From: Microbacteriaceae bacterium
GTDB lineage: Bacteria; Actinomycetota; Actinomycetes; Actinomycetales; Microbacteriaceae
Direction: 5' to 3'
DNA: 64,000 nt
NCBI GenBank assembly: GCA_019638805.1
Contig: JAHBTA010000001.1
Location: forward strand, 248,001 to 312,000
How positions within the stretch are numbered: position 1 is the stretch's first letter; the number at the start of each line of letters is the position of its first letter. The position numbers were made by a program, and so were the translations under genes. The notes under the pieces are model-generated. The model was given only the letters and a program-made list of their open reading frames with translations, searched no databases and was not told the origin of the DNA. Positions 17,068 to 27,459 of this stretch are shown here, in pieces.

Positions 17068-17646
17068 CTACTCCGGCTCGGCGTCCTCGAAGAGGCCCGC
17101 GGGGGGCGTGAGCGTCACGGTGCCTGCCGCGATGTCGACCTCGGGCACGATCGCCGACACGAAGGGCACGAGAACCTCGCGGCCGCCGGACTCGATCGCC
17201 AGGAGGTCCTGCGCGGGGAGATGATCGACGCGCGCGACCGTTCCCACCTCGACACCGTCGCGGAGGGCGCGCAGGCCCACGAGCTGGTAGTCGTACCAGG
17301 CGTCCGGCTCATCGCGCGCGTCCTCGCTCTGCTCGACCCAGAGGATCGCCCGCACCAGGCTCTCGGCGGCCGTGCGATCGGCGACACCGGCGAAGAACGC
17401 GACCGGGTGAGAGTTGTACCAGCGCAACTCGGTCAGTTCGAGCGACCTGCCGTTCCAGGGGGATTCCGTGGGCACCTGCAGCTGGAAGCTCGCGCCGGGC
17501 GTGAAACGGCCCTCGGGGTCGTCGGTGTAGAGCTCGAGCTTGAGGGCGCCCTTGAGCCCGTGCGCCTTGAGCAGGCGCGCGACGCGCAGCATGGTGCCGC
17601 CCGCACCCGGGACGGGAGCCGTGCCCCGCGGTGCTGCGGTGTTCAC
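17068..17646 (-). CDS. rimM: 16S rRNA processing protein RimM
   Basis: The 192-residue protein assists 30S maturation by binding uS19. It shows the N-terminal domain ([28 protein letters not shown]) and the PRC-barrel segment ([49 protein letters not shown] end). The ATG at 17646 overlaps the KH-protein stop (ATGA). Residues 1-18 are a non-conserved leader, so initiation slightly downstream (Met19) is possible. Confidence 0.93.
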   Translation of the reverse strand: MNTAAPRGTAPVPGAGGTMLRVARLLKAHGLKGALKLELYTDDPEGRFTPGASFQLQVPTESPWNGRSLELTELRWYNSHPVAFFAGVADRTAAESLVRAILWVEQSEDARDEPDAWYDYQLVGLRALRDGVEVGTVARVDHLPAQDLLAIESGGREVLVPFVSAIVPEVDIAAGTVTLTPPAGLFEDAEPE

Positions 17647-17882
17647 GCCTCGTCGGTGTCGATGACGTCGACCCGCACCCGGCGGCCGTCGGCCAGGGCG
17701 GTCACCAGGGTGCGCAGAGCCTTGGCGGTTCGGCCCGAACGGCCGATCACGCGGCCGAGGTCTTCGGGATGCACGCGCACCTCGAGGACCTCGCCGCGCG
17801 AGGACGTGGCGGCATCCACCCGGACCTCGTCGGGGTGATCGACGATCCCCTTGACGAGGTGCTCGAGGGCGGAGGCCAGCAC
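17643..17882 (-). CDS. khpA: KH-domain RNA-binding protein (KhpA type)
   Basis: The 79-residue protein is essentially one KH domain with the RNA-binding loop GRVIGRSGRTAKALRTLV. It starts MLASALEHLVKGIVDHPDEV as in the family. KhpA proteins bind RNA together with KhpB/Jag. The position between rpsP and rimM is conserved in Gram-positive bacteria. The gap to rpsP is four bases, and the stop overlaps rimM. Confidence 0.92.
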   Translation of the reverse strand: MLASALEHLVKGIVDHPDEVRVDAATSSRGEVLEVRVHPEDLGRVIGRSGRTAKALRTLVTALADGRRVRVDVIDTDEA

Positions 17883-17886
17883 GGTC

Positions 17887-18519
17887 CTACTCCTGGTCGG
17901 CGGCCGGAGCCTCGTCGGCGGGAGCCTCGTCGGCCGGAGCCTCGGCAGCGGGAGCCTCGGCAGCCGGCGCCTCGGCGGCGTCGGCCGATCCCTCGGCCTC
18001 GTCCACGGCGGCCTCGGCCTCGGTCACAGTCTCGGCGGGGGTCTCCGCGACCTCCACGGGAGCCTCGCTCGCCTCGGGGGCCTCAGCAGCCTCGGGGGCC
18101 TCAGCAGCCTCGACCGGAGCCTCGTCCGCGGGCGCCGGGGCGTCCTCGGCCTTGGGCGCCGGCGCCTTCTCGGCCTTGGGCTTGAGCACGGGCTTCTTCT
18201 TCTCGTCGGCGACGAACTCGGCCTTCGCCTCCGGACCCTTGATGGTGCTCTTGGCGTTCTTGTCGCCCGTGAACTTGCCCCAGTCGCCGCTGAGCTTGAG
18301 CAGCGCGGTGACCTGCTCGGTCGGCTGCGCGCCGACGCCGAGCCAGTACTGGGCGCGGTCGGAGTCGATCTCGATGAACGAGGGCTCCTCGGTGGGGTGG
18401 TACTTCCCGATCTCCTCGATCACGCGACCGTCGCGCTTGGTGCGCGAGTCGGCGACGACGATGCGGTAGTACGGGGCACGGATCTTGCCGAGCCGCTTGA
18501 GGCGGATCTTGACAGCCAC
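17887..18519 (-). CDS. rpsP: 30S ribosomal protein S16 with a long acidic C-terminal extension
   Basis: Residues 1 to about 85 are a normal bS16 ([46 protein letters not shown]). Residues about 110-210 are a low-complexity tail made of Ala, Glu, Pro and Asp with repeats such as APADE and APAAE. The total of 210 residues is about twice the usual length. The GTG at 18519 has AGGAG seven bases upstream; longer upstream frames lack family sequence. Long actinobacterial S16 tails are known, but this one is extreme. First gene of the operon with khpA, rimM and trmD. Confidence 0.93.
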   Translation of the reverse strand: MAVKIRLKRLGKIRAPYYRIVVADSRTKRDGRVIEEIGKYHPTEEPSFIEIDSDRAQYWLGVGAQPTEQVTALLKLSGDWGKFTGDKNAKSTIKGPEAKAEFVADEKKKPVLKPKAEKAPAPKAEDAPAPADEAPVEAAEAPEAAEAPEASEAPVEVAETPAETVTEAEAAVDEAEGSADAAEAPAAEAPAAEAPADEAPADEAPAADQE

Positions 18520-18643
18520 TTCTCTCCTGAAGGTGTTGAACGCTACGAACTGCAACCGTGCGCGTGGGGGCACACTCGGCAGAAAGCTCTGGATGGGGTG
18601 CGCTCGCGCCAGATAGAGGGTCGGGCGGCGAAGCACCAGCGAA

Positions 18644-19606
18644 CTATTCTGGCAGATTTTCGCGCGTCGGTGGAACAGCGGGCGCGGCGGAGGCGCTCCG
18701 GCGCGACAGCGCGACCCCCACGAGGCTCAGCACGCCGCCCACGATCGCGAGCGGTGCGGGCACCTCGGCGAAGAAGATCAGGCCCGCGACGACCGTGATC
18801 GGGGGCACGATATAGGTCGTCACCCCGAGCTGCCCGGCCGGCATCCGGCCGAGGGCGAAGCCCCAGGTGGTGAACGCGAGAGCGGTCGGGACGATGCCCA
18901 GGTACGCCACGCCGAGCCACGCCCCGGTCGGCGCCGCCGCGAGTTCGGAGGCCAGCTGCCCCGAGAACGGGAGGCAGGCGATCAGGCCGATCACGCATCC
19001 GATGAGGGTGATCTGGGACGCCGGGATCCGCCCCGCCATGGGCTTCTGCGCCAGCACCCCGACCGCGTACACCACGGCGGCCACGAGCGCCCACACCACC
19101 CCGATCGGGTCGATCGGGCGATCGCCGCTCGACGCGAGGCTCGTGCCCACGCCGATCAGGACGACGCCGAGGAAGGCGACGCCCGCTCCGATGGCGAGCC
19201 AGCGCGGGATGCCCTCACCCAGGAACAGCCCCGCGCCGAGCGCGATGAGGATCGGACCGATGCCGACGATGAGCGCGGTCGTGCCGGCGTCGAGCGTGTG
19301 CTCGGCCAGGTTGAGGGTCACGTTGTACGCACCGAACCACCCCAGCCCGTAGACCACGAGCCGCACCCAGTCGCGCCGGGTCGGCCAGACCCAGCGGCGC
19401 TGCGCGAGCACGAGGATGCCGAGCGCCACCGCCCCGACCGCCAGACGGCCCAGCGCGAGAGCCCCGCCCCCGACGAAGGGAGCCACCCCGCGGATGACCA
19501 CGAACGCGCTGGCCCAGGCGAGGATCGTGAAGGCGATCGCCGCGAACAGCAGCACGCGGTCGCGTACGGCGGCGGGCGCGGGTGCTGGTGCCAGAGCGGT
19601 GCTCAC
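18644..19606 (-). CDS. EamA/DMT-family transporter
   Basis: The 320-residue protein has ten predicted membrane helices arranged as two EamA repeats ([15 protein letters not shown] in the first, and [32 protein letters not shown] in the second). Members export amino acids or other metabolites; the substrate is not predictable. The GTG start follows TAACGT by six bases with no ribosome binding site. It lies 124 bases upstream of rpsP on the same strand. Confidence 0.87.
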   Translation of the reverse strand: MSTALAPAPAPAAVRDRVLLFAAIAFTILAWASAFVVIRGVAPFVGGGALALGRLAVGAVALGILVLAQRRWVWPTRRDWVRLVVYGLGWFGAYNVTLNLAEHTLDAGTTALIVGIGPILIALGAGLFLGEGIPRWLAIGAGVAFLGVVLIGVGTSLASSGDRPIDPIGVVWALVAAVVYAVGVLAQKPMAGRIPASQITLIGCVIGLIACLPFSGQLASELAAAPTGAWLGVAYLGIVPTALAFTTWGFALGRMPAGQLGVTTYIVPPITVVAGLIFFAEVPAPLAIVGGVLSLVGVALSRRSASAAPAVPPTRENLPE

Positions 19607-19612
19607 CCGCTC

Positions 19613-19618
19613 ACGTTA
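19613..19618 (-). promoter_or_regulatory. Candidate -10 element (TAACGT) for the EamA gene
   Basis: On the minus strand TAACGT is followed by six bases and the GTG at 19606; no ribosome binding site is visible. Confidence 0.35.
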
Positions 19619-19725
19619 GGCGCCTCCACCGACGCCCGGCAGTGCCACCCGAGCCAGCGTGGCACGACTTGCTGCCAGCGCGCGACGGGTCGACCAAGCA
19701 CCGGCCCGAGGCGCCCAGGCGCGCC

Positions 19726-20523
19726 TCAGCCGTTGAGCGCGTCGCGCCAGGCCAGCAGCCCGCGCACCGCATCCAGGTCGTCGTCGGCCCCGATCGGGAT
19801 CTCGAAGAGCCGGAACCCGAGCGCGTGCTTCTCGTCGGCGTTGCGCAGGGCGGTGTCGTGGCGCGCCGTGTAGCCGGTGGAGAGCTCAATCTCGTCCGGG
19901 TCGCGCCCGACCGCGACGCAGTGCTCGCGCAGCACCCCGAGCTTGTGCGTCAGCGTCGCGACGTCGCCGAAGCAGTGCCAGATGTCGGCGTGCTCGGCCA
20001 CGATGCGCAGGGTCTTCTGCTCGCCGCCGCCCCCGATGAGGATCGGGATGCGGCGGGTCGGCCGCGGGTTCATCGCCTCCCAGCGCGCCCGGATCCGCGG
20101 CAGGTCGGCGGCGAGGGCGTCGAGCCGCGAGCCGGCCGTCCCGAACTCGTACCCGTACTCCTCGTAGTCGCGGCGGGCCCAGCCCGAGCCGGTGCCGAAG
20201 ATGAAGCGGCCCACGCCATCCTTCGCACTGATGTGGTCCACGGTGCGCGCCATGTCGGCCTGCAGGTCGGGATTGCGGTAACCGTTGCAGTTCACCAGGG
20301 GGCCGAACTCGACGCGCGAGGTCTGCTCCGCCATGGCGGCGAGCATGGTCCACGCCTCGAAGTGTCGGCCGTCGGGGTCGCCGGTGAGCGGGAAAAAGTG
20401 ATCCCAGTTGAAGACGATGTCGACGCCCAGATCCTCCAGCCGTGCCACGCAGTCGCGGAGTTCTGCGTACGTTGCGTGCTGGGGAGCGATCTGGACGCCG
20501 ACGCGTACCGGTCGTTCGGGCAT
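19726..20523 (-). CDS. LLM-class F420-dependent oxidoreductase
   Basis: The 265-residue protein has the luciferase-like TIM barrel: the N-terminal RVGVQIAPQH, DIVFNWDHFFPL, VEFGPLVNCNGYRNPDLQADMARTVDHIS and the glycine-rich FIFGTGSGWARRDYEEYG, then PILIGGGGEQKTLRIVAEHADIWHC. Such enzymes use reduced F420 or FMN; the length and motifs favour an F420 subgroup, but the substrate is unknown. The ATG follows TAGGCT by seven bases. It starts 11 bases after the membrane protein gene at 20534 on the same strand. One of three LLM genes in the window. Confidence 0.85.
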   Translation of the reverse strand: MPERPVRVGVQIAPQHATYAELRDCVARLEDLGVDIVFNWDHFFPLTGDPDGRHFEAWTMLAAMAEQTSRVEFGPLVNCNGYRNPDLQADMARTVDHISAKDGVGRFIFGTGSGWARRDYEEYGYEFGTAGSRLDALAADLPRIRARWEAMNPRPTRRIPILIGGGGEQKTLRIVAEHADIWHCFGDVATLTHKLGVLREHCVAVGRDPDEIELSTGYTARHDTALRNADEKHALGFRLFEIPIGADDDLDAVRGLLAWRDALNG

Positions 20524-20530
20524 ACCGGCG

Positions 20531-20536
20531 AGCCTA
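20531..20536 (-). promoter_or_regulatory. Candidate -10 element (TAGGCT) for the LLM gene
   Basis: On the minus strand TAGGCT is followed by seven bases and the ATG at 20523. It overlaps the last codons of the gene upstream (stop at 20534-20536). Confidence 0.4.
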
Positions 20537-21160
20537 CGACTCCCGTCGCAGCAGCAGCACCGCCATCGGCACGAAGGTGGCCAGCAGCGCGAGCAGTTGC
20601 ACGATGCCGGCCACCGGGCCCCCGACGAAGTTCGCGACCGCCGCCACCAGTGCGGCGACCGGGACCCAGACCGGCAGGGCGCGGGCACGGCGCAGGCCGG
20701 CGGTCTGCACGATCGGCCCCAGCGAGAAGCCGACCAGGAACAGGACGAGCAGCACCGTCGAGACCTCGCTCGCGTCGTCGGCTGCCGACACCGCCTGGAC
20801 GGTCGCTGCGTCGGTGCCGGCGCTCGCGAGATCGCCGAACAGCCCGAAATACAGCGCGAGGTGACCGACCCCGGCCACGAGGCCGAGCCCGGTCAGGGTG
20901 CCCCCGATCGTGGTCAGCACCCAACCGCGCTCGCGGATCTGCAGGGTCACCGCGGCGACCCCCGCCGACCAGACGAGCGGTCCGAGAACCGCGAGCAGGC
21001 TCGCCGTGGTCCACAGGGCGGGGTGGGCGTTCACCGCGTCCCCGGGGGTCGGCGAGTCCGACTGCAGGATCCACTGGAGGATGGTGGTGGCCACGAAGCT
21101 GGCCAGACCCAGCGCGATGCCCGCCGCGCCGATCCGGCGCCACACGGTCGTTGCCGTCAT
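20534..21160 (-). CDS. Six-helix membrane protein of unknown function
   Basis: The 208-residue product has about six membrane helices (GAAGIALGLASFVATTILQWIL, TTASLLAVLGPLVWSAGVAAVTL, VLTTIGGTLTGLGLVAGVGHLALYFG and others) and resembles DUF4386-like proteins only loosely. The ATG has AAGGAC eight bases upstream. It is divergent from a histidine kinase gene (155-base gap), so it may be a target or partner of that two-component system, which is inference from position. Confidence 0.7.
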   Translation of the reverse strand: MTATTVWRRIGAAGIALGLASFVATTILQWILQSDSPTPGDAVNAHPALWTTASLLAVLGPLVWSAGVAAVTLQIRERGWVLTTIGGTLTGLGLVAGVGHLALYFGLFGDLASAGTDAATVQAVSAADDASEVSTVLLVLFLVGFSLGPIVQTAGLRRARALPVWVPVAALVAAVANFVGGPVAGIVQLLALLATFVPMAVLLLRRES

Positions 21161-21303
21161 GTCGTACGTCCTTTCGTCCGCACCGGCGGTTCCGGTGCAT
21201 CCGCAACGTTCGTCTCCCCCGCCACGCGGCACATCGCCCGCCCGGGCGAACTCCGGATGCCGGGGTCGCCCGATCGGGCGATGTCCGGCCCGGGACCGCG
21301 GCA

Positions 21304-21309
21304 TAGAGT
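21304..21309 (+). promoter_or_regulatory. Candidate -10 element (TAGAGT) for the histidine kinase gene
   Basis: TAGAGT is followed by six bases and the ATG at 21316; no ribosome binding site. Confidence 0.45.
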
Positions 21310-21315
21310 GACGGC

Positions 21316-22449
21316 ATGCTCGATCGGCTGCGCCGCTGGTGGCACCTGCGGATCGGCGGTTTCGCCCTGCCCGATCTCGTGCTGGCCGCCGCGGCGACGA
21401 TCGTCGCGGTCGCGAGCGTGCTGACCGGCAACCCCGATGAGGGCCCCACAGCGATCACGCTGCCGGTCGCGCTGGTCACCACGATCGCGCTGATCTGGCG
21501 CACCCGGGCGCCGTGGCTCACGGCGGCCCTCGTGCTCGCCGCGGGGCTCGTGCAGACCGTCACGAGCCGCTCCCCCGGGTCGCTGTGGGCACTGGTCGTG
21601 CTGATCATCGTCATGTACTCCATCGCCGCCCACCATCGCGAGGGCGTCGCCGCCCTCATCGGCATCGCGTTCGTCGCGATCCTGCTGATCGAGGAGCGCA
21701 TCGACAACGGCCCGGACTACCTGTTCATCGCCGTGCTGTTCGGCGGTACCTGGCTGCTGGGCCGGGCGAGTCGCCTCTGGCGCGGCCGGGTCACCCGTGC
21801 GGAACGGGAGAAGACCCATCTGGCCCGCCTGGCCGTCGCCGACGAGCGCATCCGCATCGCGCGCGAGCTGCACGACATCGTCGCGCACAGCCTCAGCGTC
21901 ATCAGCGTCCAGTCCGATGCCGCCGCAGCGGCGCTCGACCACGATCCCGCGCGGGCCCGCGAACCGCTGCGCGTCATCGGCGAGAGCGCGCGGCGCTCGC
22001 TGCACGAGATGCGCGAGGTGCTGCACCTGCTGCGCACGGGCGAGGGGGAGCCTCTGCAGCCGGCAGCGGGACTGGATGCGGTGGCCGGCCTGATCGAGGA
22101 CGGCCGGCGCCGGGGCCTCGATATCGAATCCGAGCTGCCGGCTGCGGGCACGACCCTGCCGGCCGTCACCGACCTCGCGGCCTACCGGATCGTGCAGGAG
22201 GCGCTGACGAACGCGGTCAAGCACGCTCCCGGCTCGCGGGTGCGCGTGCGCGTTCGTCCCGAGGCGGACCTGCTCGACATCGAGGTCGTCGACGACGGCG
22301 GGACCGGGGCACCGCATCCCGGTGGCTCCGGGGTCGGTCTGGTCGGCATCCGGGAACGCGCCGAGGCGCTGCGCGGCACCTTCGAGGCGGGACGCATCGC
22401 GCGCGGGTTCCGGGTGCACGTGACCCTGCCCATCGGGAGCGAGTCGTGA
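21316..22449 (+). CDS. NarL/LiaS-class sensor histidine kinase
   Basis: The 377-residue protein has four to five N-terminal membrane helices (residues about 15-150) with very short loops, so it may sense within or at the membrane. The HisKA_3 dimerisation domain has the phospho-acceptor in IARELHDIVAHSLSVI. The ATPase domain shows YRIVQEALTNAVKHAPGS and SGVGLVGIRERAEALRG. Its stop overlaps the response regulator GTG (GTGA). The stimulus is unknown. Confidence 0.92.
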   Translation: MLDRLRRWWHLRIGGFALPDLVLAAAATIVAVASVLTGNPDEGPTAITLPVALVTTIALIWRTRAPWLTAALVLAAGLVQTVTSRSPGSLWALVVLIIVMYSIAAHHREGVAALIGIAFVAILLIEERIDNGPDYLFIAVLFGGTWLLGRASRLWRGRVTRAEREKTHLARLAVADERIRIARELHDIVAHSLSVISVQSDAAAAALDHDPARAREPLRVIGESARRSLHEMREVLHLLRTGEGEPLQPAAGLDAVAGLIEDGRRRGLDIESELPAAGTTLPAVTDLAAYRIVQEALTNAVKHAPGSRVRVRVRPEADLLDIEVVDDGGTGAPHPGGSGVGLVGIRERAEALRGTFEAGRIARGFRVHVTLPIGSES

Positions 22450-23109
22450 CGAGCGTCCTCATCGTCGATGACCAGGAGCTGGTCAGGGCCGGGTTTCGGC
22501 TGATCATCGAGCTCGAACCGGGTCTCGAGGTGGCCGGCGAGGCGGCGGACGGCGACGAGGCGGTGCGCCGTGCGCGCGAGCTGCGGCCGGATGTGGTGCT
22601 CATGGACATCCGGATGCCGAGGATGGACGGCATCGAGGCGACGAGTCGCCTGGTCTCGGCGGCGGGCGGTCCGCGCGTGCTGATCCTGACGACGTTCGAC
22701 CTGGACGAGTACGTGTACGCGGCGCTGCGCGCGGGTGCGAGCGGGTTCCTGGTGAAGGACGCGCCGCGGGATCAGCTGGTGCACGCGGTGCGCACCGTCG
22801 CGCGCGGTGAGGCGCTCCTCGCCCCGACGGTCACCCGGCGGCTGATCGAGCGCTTCGCTCTGCTGCCCCCGCCGGGCGACGGCGGCATCCCCGAGCCGGT
22901 GCGCACCCTTACCCCGCGCGAACGCGACGTGTTGCGCGCCCTGGCCGAGGGCCTGACCAACCACGAGATCGCGCAGCGCCTGGTGGTCAGCGACGCCACG
23001 ATCAAGACCCACGTCGCCCGGCTGCTGGCCAAGCTCGGGGTGCGCGACCGGGTGCAGGCCGTGGTCCTCGCCTACGAGTGCGGCTTCGTGCGCCCCTCCG
23101 GCCCGCCGG

Positions 23110-23135
<26 letters not shown>
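22446..23135 (+). CDS. NarL-family response regulator
   Basis: The 229-residue protein has an N-terminal receiver (VLIVDDQELVRAGF, phospho-acceptor Asp in VVLMDIRMPRMDGIEA, Lys in GFLVKDAPRDQL). A C-terminal LuxR-type helix-turn-helix follows (LTPRERDVLRALAEGLTNHEIAQRLVVSDATIKTHV). The GTG start overlaps the kinase stop. The last 26 bases overlap the 3' end of the convergent surface-protein gene. Confidence 0.93.
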
Positions 23136-24537
<1,402 letters not shown>

Positions 24538-24603
24538 CGGCCGCCTCGGTACACGGAACGGGGGTCGGCTGAGGCTACCGCACCCGGGGGCGGGTTGGTA
24601 GCG

Positions 24604-26172
24604 TTACCGCCCCAGCATCCGCTGCAGGGCGGCCAGCTCCTCCTCGGTCGGACCCCCGTCACCACCGGCGCCGCCCCCGCCGCCGAGGCCGAAGCCCGAG
24701 CCGCCCACGCCCGCGGGTGCCTTGGCGGCGCCCGCGGCGAGCGCCGCGTTCTCGGCCGCGCGCTTGGCCGGGTTGCCCGAGCGGGACTTCTTGGCGGCCT
24801 GCTGCTTCTTCTTGCCGACGTAGCTCGCGCCGGGGATCGGACCCATGCCGGGCACCTGCGGAACCCCGCCCTTGGCGACGGTCTTCATCATCTTGGCGGC
24901 CTGCTCGAAGCGCTGGACGAGCTGGTTGACGTCGGTGACCGTGGTGCCGGACCCCTTCGCGATGCGCAGCCGGCGCGACCCGTTGAGCAGCTTGGGCGTG
25001 GTGCGCTCGGCGAACGTCATCGACTGGATGATCGCCTCGGTGCGCGTGATCTCCCGCTCGTCGAAGTTGTCCAGCTGTTCGCGCATGCCGCGCGCCCCGG
25101 GGAGCATCCCCAGCATCCCCTTGATGGAGCCCATGTTCTTGAGCTGCTGCATCTGCTTCAGGAAGTCGTCGAGCGTGAAGCTGTCGGTCGCGAGTTTCTC
25201 GGCGGTCTTGCGCGCCTCATCCTCGTCGAAGGCCTGCTGGGCCTGTTCGATGAGGGTCAGGATGTCGCCCAGATCCAGGATGCGGCCCGCCATGCGATCC
25301 GGATGGAACGGTTCGAAATCGTCCAGGCCCTCGCCCACGGAGGCGAACATGATCGGCCGCCCGGTGATGGAGGCGACCGACAGCGCCGCGCCGCCGCGCG
25401 CGTCGCCGTCGAGCTTGGTCAGCACGACGCCCGTGAAGTCCACGCCGTCCTGGAAGGCGCGGGCCGTCGTGACGGCGTCCTGGCCGATCATGGCGTCGAT
25501 GACGAAGAGCACCTCGTCCGGGTCGACCGCCTTCCGGATGTCGGCGGCCTGCTTCATGAGCTCGGCGTCGATGCCGAGGCGCCCGGCGGTGTCGACGATG
25601 ACGGTGTCGTACTGCTTGCGCTCGGCCTCCTTGACGCCGTCGCGCGCCACCTTGACCGGGTCGCCGACGCCGTTGCCCGGCTCGGGCGCGTAGACCGGGA
25701 CCCCGGCCTGCTCGCCCACGACCTGCAGCTGGGTGACGGCGTTGGGGCGCTGGAGGTCGCTCGCGACGAGCAGCGGGGTGTGCCCCTCCTTCGCCAGCCA
25801 TTTGGCGAGCTTGCCGGCGAGCGTGGTCTTTCCGGCGCCCTGGAGGCCGGCCAGCATGATGACCGTCGGCGGCTTCTTCGCGAACTCGAGGCGGCGCTGC
25901 TGCCCGCCGAGGATGCGGATGAGCTCGTCGTTGACGATCTGGACGACCTGCTGGGCAGGGTTGAGAGCCTTGTTGACCTCGTCGCCCAGGGCGCGCTCGC
26001 GGACCTGCCCGGTGAAGTCCTTGACGACCTCGAGGGCGACGTCGGCATCCAGAAGCGCGCGACGGATCTCACGGACGGTGCCGTCGACATCCGCGGGAGT
26101 GAGCTTGCCCTTGCCGCGCAGATTGCGGAAGGTCGCGGTGAGGCGATCAGAGAGCGTTCCGAAGGCTGCCAT
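24604..26172 (-). CDS. ffh: Signal recognition particle protein Ffh
   Basis: The 522-residue GTPase targets nascent membrane proteins. The N domain is followed by the G domain with GLQGAGKTTLAGKLAKWL, DTAGRL, and TKLDGDARGGAAL. The methionine-rich M domain (MQQLKNMGSIKGMLGMLPG, GSRRLRIAKGSG) binds 4.5S RNA. The C-terminal 60 residues are Gly/Ala-rich (KSRSGNPAKRAAEN, then many Gly). A TAGGCT hexamer lies nine bases before the ATG. The 4.5S RNA gene is not seen nearby. Confidence 0.96.
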   Translation of the reverse strand: MAAFGTLSDRLTATFRNLRGKGKLTPADVDGTVREIRRALLDADVALEVVKDFTGQVRERALGDEVNKALNPAQQVVQIVNDELIRILGGQQRRLEFAKKPPTVIMLAGLQGAGKTTLAGKLAKWLAKEGHTPLLVASDLQRPNAVTQLQVVGEQAGVPVYAPEPGNGVGDPVKVARDGVKEAERKQYDTVIVDTAGRLGIDAELMKQAADIRKAVDPDEVLFVIDAMIGQDAVTTARAFQDGVDFTGVVLTKLDGDARGGAALSVASITGRPIMFASVGEGLDDFEPFHPDRMAGRILDLGDILTLIEQAQQAFDEDEARKTAEKLATDSFTLDDFLKQMQQLKNMGSIKGMLGMLPGARGMREQLDNFDEREITRTEAIIQSMTFAERTTPKLLNGSRRLRIAKGSGTTVTDVNQLVQRFEQAAKMMKTVAKGGVPQVPGMGPIPGASYVGKKKQQAAKKSRSGNPAKRAAENAALAAGAAKAPAGVGGSGFGLGGGGGAGGDGGPTEEELAALQRMLGR

Positions 26173-26260
26173 GGTGCTGCCAGCCTAATCGGCGCTCGTG
26201 CTCCTCCTCCCCGGTGGGAATCGCGGATCCGTGTCCCCAGGTGGTCCAGCCTCGGCTTTC

Positions 26261-26275
26261 TGGCTAAAATAGCCA
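26261..26275 (+). promoter_or_regulatory. Palindromic operator overlapping the -10 box of the toxin-antitoxin operon
   Basis: TGGCTA-AAA-TAGCCA is a perfect 6-3-6 palindrome and includes TAAAAT at 26265-26270, a near-consensus -10 box. The antitoxin ATG follows at 26280, so the transcript would be almost leaderless. Antitoxins of this type repress their own operon by binding such palindromes; binding here is inferred. Confidence 0.6.
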
Positions 26276-26279
26276 GATT

Positions 26280-26528
26280 ATGATCGTCAAGGTGCACGAG
26301 GCGAAGACCCAGCTCTCCCGGCTCCTGGACGCGGCGGAGCGCGGTGAGGAGGTGGTCATCACCCGGCGGGGCCGCGGAGTCAACCGCTTCCTCCTCGTTC
26401 CCGCGCCCCGGGCGGATCGCACGGGTGTCATCGGCGCGCTGCGCGACGAGATCCCCGACGACATCGACTACGACGCCGCCGACGCCGAGGTGCTGGCCAT
26501 GTTCGAGGAGAGCGCGGCGGGCGAGTGA
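26280..26528 (+). CDS. Phd/YefM-family antitoxin
   Basis: The 82-residue protein has the Phd DNA-binding N terminus (MIVKVHEAKTQLSRLLDAAERGEEVVITRRGRGVNRFLLVP) and an acidic C-terminal toxin-binding tail (DEIPDDIDYDAADAEVLAMFEES). It pairs with the PIN-domain toxin that follows, overlapping in TGATG. Free antitoxin neutralises the toxin and, with it, represses the promoter at the palindrome just upstream. Confidence 0.88.
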   Translation: MIVKVHEAKTQLSRLLDAAERGEEVVITRRGRGVNRFLLVPAPRADRTGVIGALRDEIPDDIDYDAADAEVLAMFEESAAGE

Positions 26529-26902
26529 TGCTCCTCGACACCAACGCGCTCTACTGGATCCTCAAGGGCGATCCGAGACTCGGACCCTCCGCCCGAGAGG
26601 CGGTGGAGCGCGCGCCCTCGCTCCTGGTCTCCGACATCAGCCTGCTCGAGATCGCGATCAAGGTCTCGGTGGGCAAGCTCCCTGCGGTCGAGCGTCTGCC
26701 CGCGCGGTTGACCGGACTCGGGTTCGACCGCACCGGGATCACCGACGGAGCACTCGAGCGGCTTCAGACCCTGCCGGTCCTGCATCGCGACCCGTTCGAC
26801 CGCATGCTCATCGCGCACGCCCTGACCGAGTCGCTGCCGGTGCTCACCGCGGACGCCGTGTTCCGGCAGTACGGGGTACGGGTCGTCGACGCGAGCCGGT
26901 AG
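26528..26902 (+). CDS. vapC: PIN-domain ribonuclease toxin (VapC-like)
   Basis: The 124-residue protein has the acidic PIN active site: Asp in LLDTNALYW, Glu in SLLEIAIKVS, and Asp in HRDPFDRMLIAHAL and LTADAVF. PIN toxins cleave tRNA or rRNA to arrest growth. The ATG at 26528 overlaps the antitoxin stop; a GTG three bases earlier is also possible. The pair sits between ffh and a gamma-carbonic anhydrase gene, both ordinary chromosomal genes, so it is probably a small chromosomal insertion. Confidence 0.88.
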   Translation: MLLDTNALYWILKGDPRLGPSAREAVERAPSLLVSDISLLEIAIKVSVGKLPAVERLPARLTGLGFDRTGITDGALERLQTLPVLHRDPFDRMLIAHALTESLPVLTADAVFRQYGVRVVDASR

Positions 26903-26929
26903 CCCGCTCGCCCGGCGGTGCGCCGCCGA

Positions 26930-26935
26930 TACCCT
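26930..26935 (+). promoter_or_regulatory. Candidate -10 element (TACCCT) for the gamma-carbonic anhydrase gene
   Basis: TACCCT is followed by six bases and the ATG at 26942, with no ribosome binding site, suggesting a leaderless transcript. Confidence 0.45.
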
Positions 26936-26941
26936 GGGCCC

Positions 26942-27457
26942 ATGAAGCAGATCCCCTTCGACCGCGTGCTGCCCGTCGTCGACCCGACCGCCTTCCTCGC
27001 CGAGGGATCGATCCTGGTCGGCGATGTCACGGTGCACGCGGGTGCGAGCGTGTGGTTCAACGCGGTGATGCGCGGCGACACCGACCGGCTGGTGCTCGGA
27101 GAGCGCAGCAACCTGCAGGACAACTCCGTCGTGCACGCCGACCCCGGCTCGCCCGCGCTCATCGGAGCGGGCGTCAGCATCGGGCACAGCGCGGTCGTGC
27201 ACGGCTGTCGGATCGAGGACGACTGCCTCATCGGGATGAACGCGACCGTGCTCAACGGCGCGGTCATCGGGCGGGAGTCGCTCGTCGCGGCGGGATCCGT
27301 CGTGCTGGAGGGCACGATCGTGCCGCCGCGGTCGCTCGTCGCGGGCGTGCCCGCGAAGGTGCGCCGCGAGCTCACCGACGACGAGGTCGCCGCGATTCGG
27401 CGCAACGCCGACACCTACGCCGAGCGCGCGCAGCGCTACGCGAACCCCGAAGGCTGA
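26942..27457 (+). CDS. Gamma-carbonic anhydrase family protein
   Basis: The 171-residue protein is a left-handed beta-helix of hexapeptide repeats. The three metal-binding histidines are visible in NSVVHADPG, GVSIGHSAVVHGC (two). The catalytic-type VWFNAVMRGD segment is also present. Activity as a carbonic anhydrase is not certain; relatives include PaaY thioesterases and acyltransferase-like proteins. Two bases separate it from the SDR gene, and an acyl-CoA-synthetase-like gene follows, so a shared role in acyl metabolism is possible. Confidence 0.87.
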   Translation: MKQIPFDRVLPVVDPTAFLAEGSILVGDVTVHAGASVWFNAVMRGDTDRLVLGERSNLQDNSVVHADPGSPALIGAGVSIGHSAVVHGCRIEDDCLIGMNATVLNGAVIGRESLVAAGSVVLEGTIVPPRSLVAGVPAKVRRELTDDEVAAIRRNADTYAERAQRYANPEG

Positions 27458-27459
27458 GC

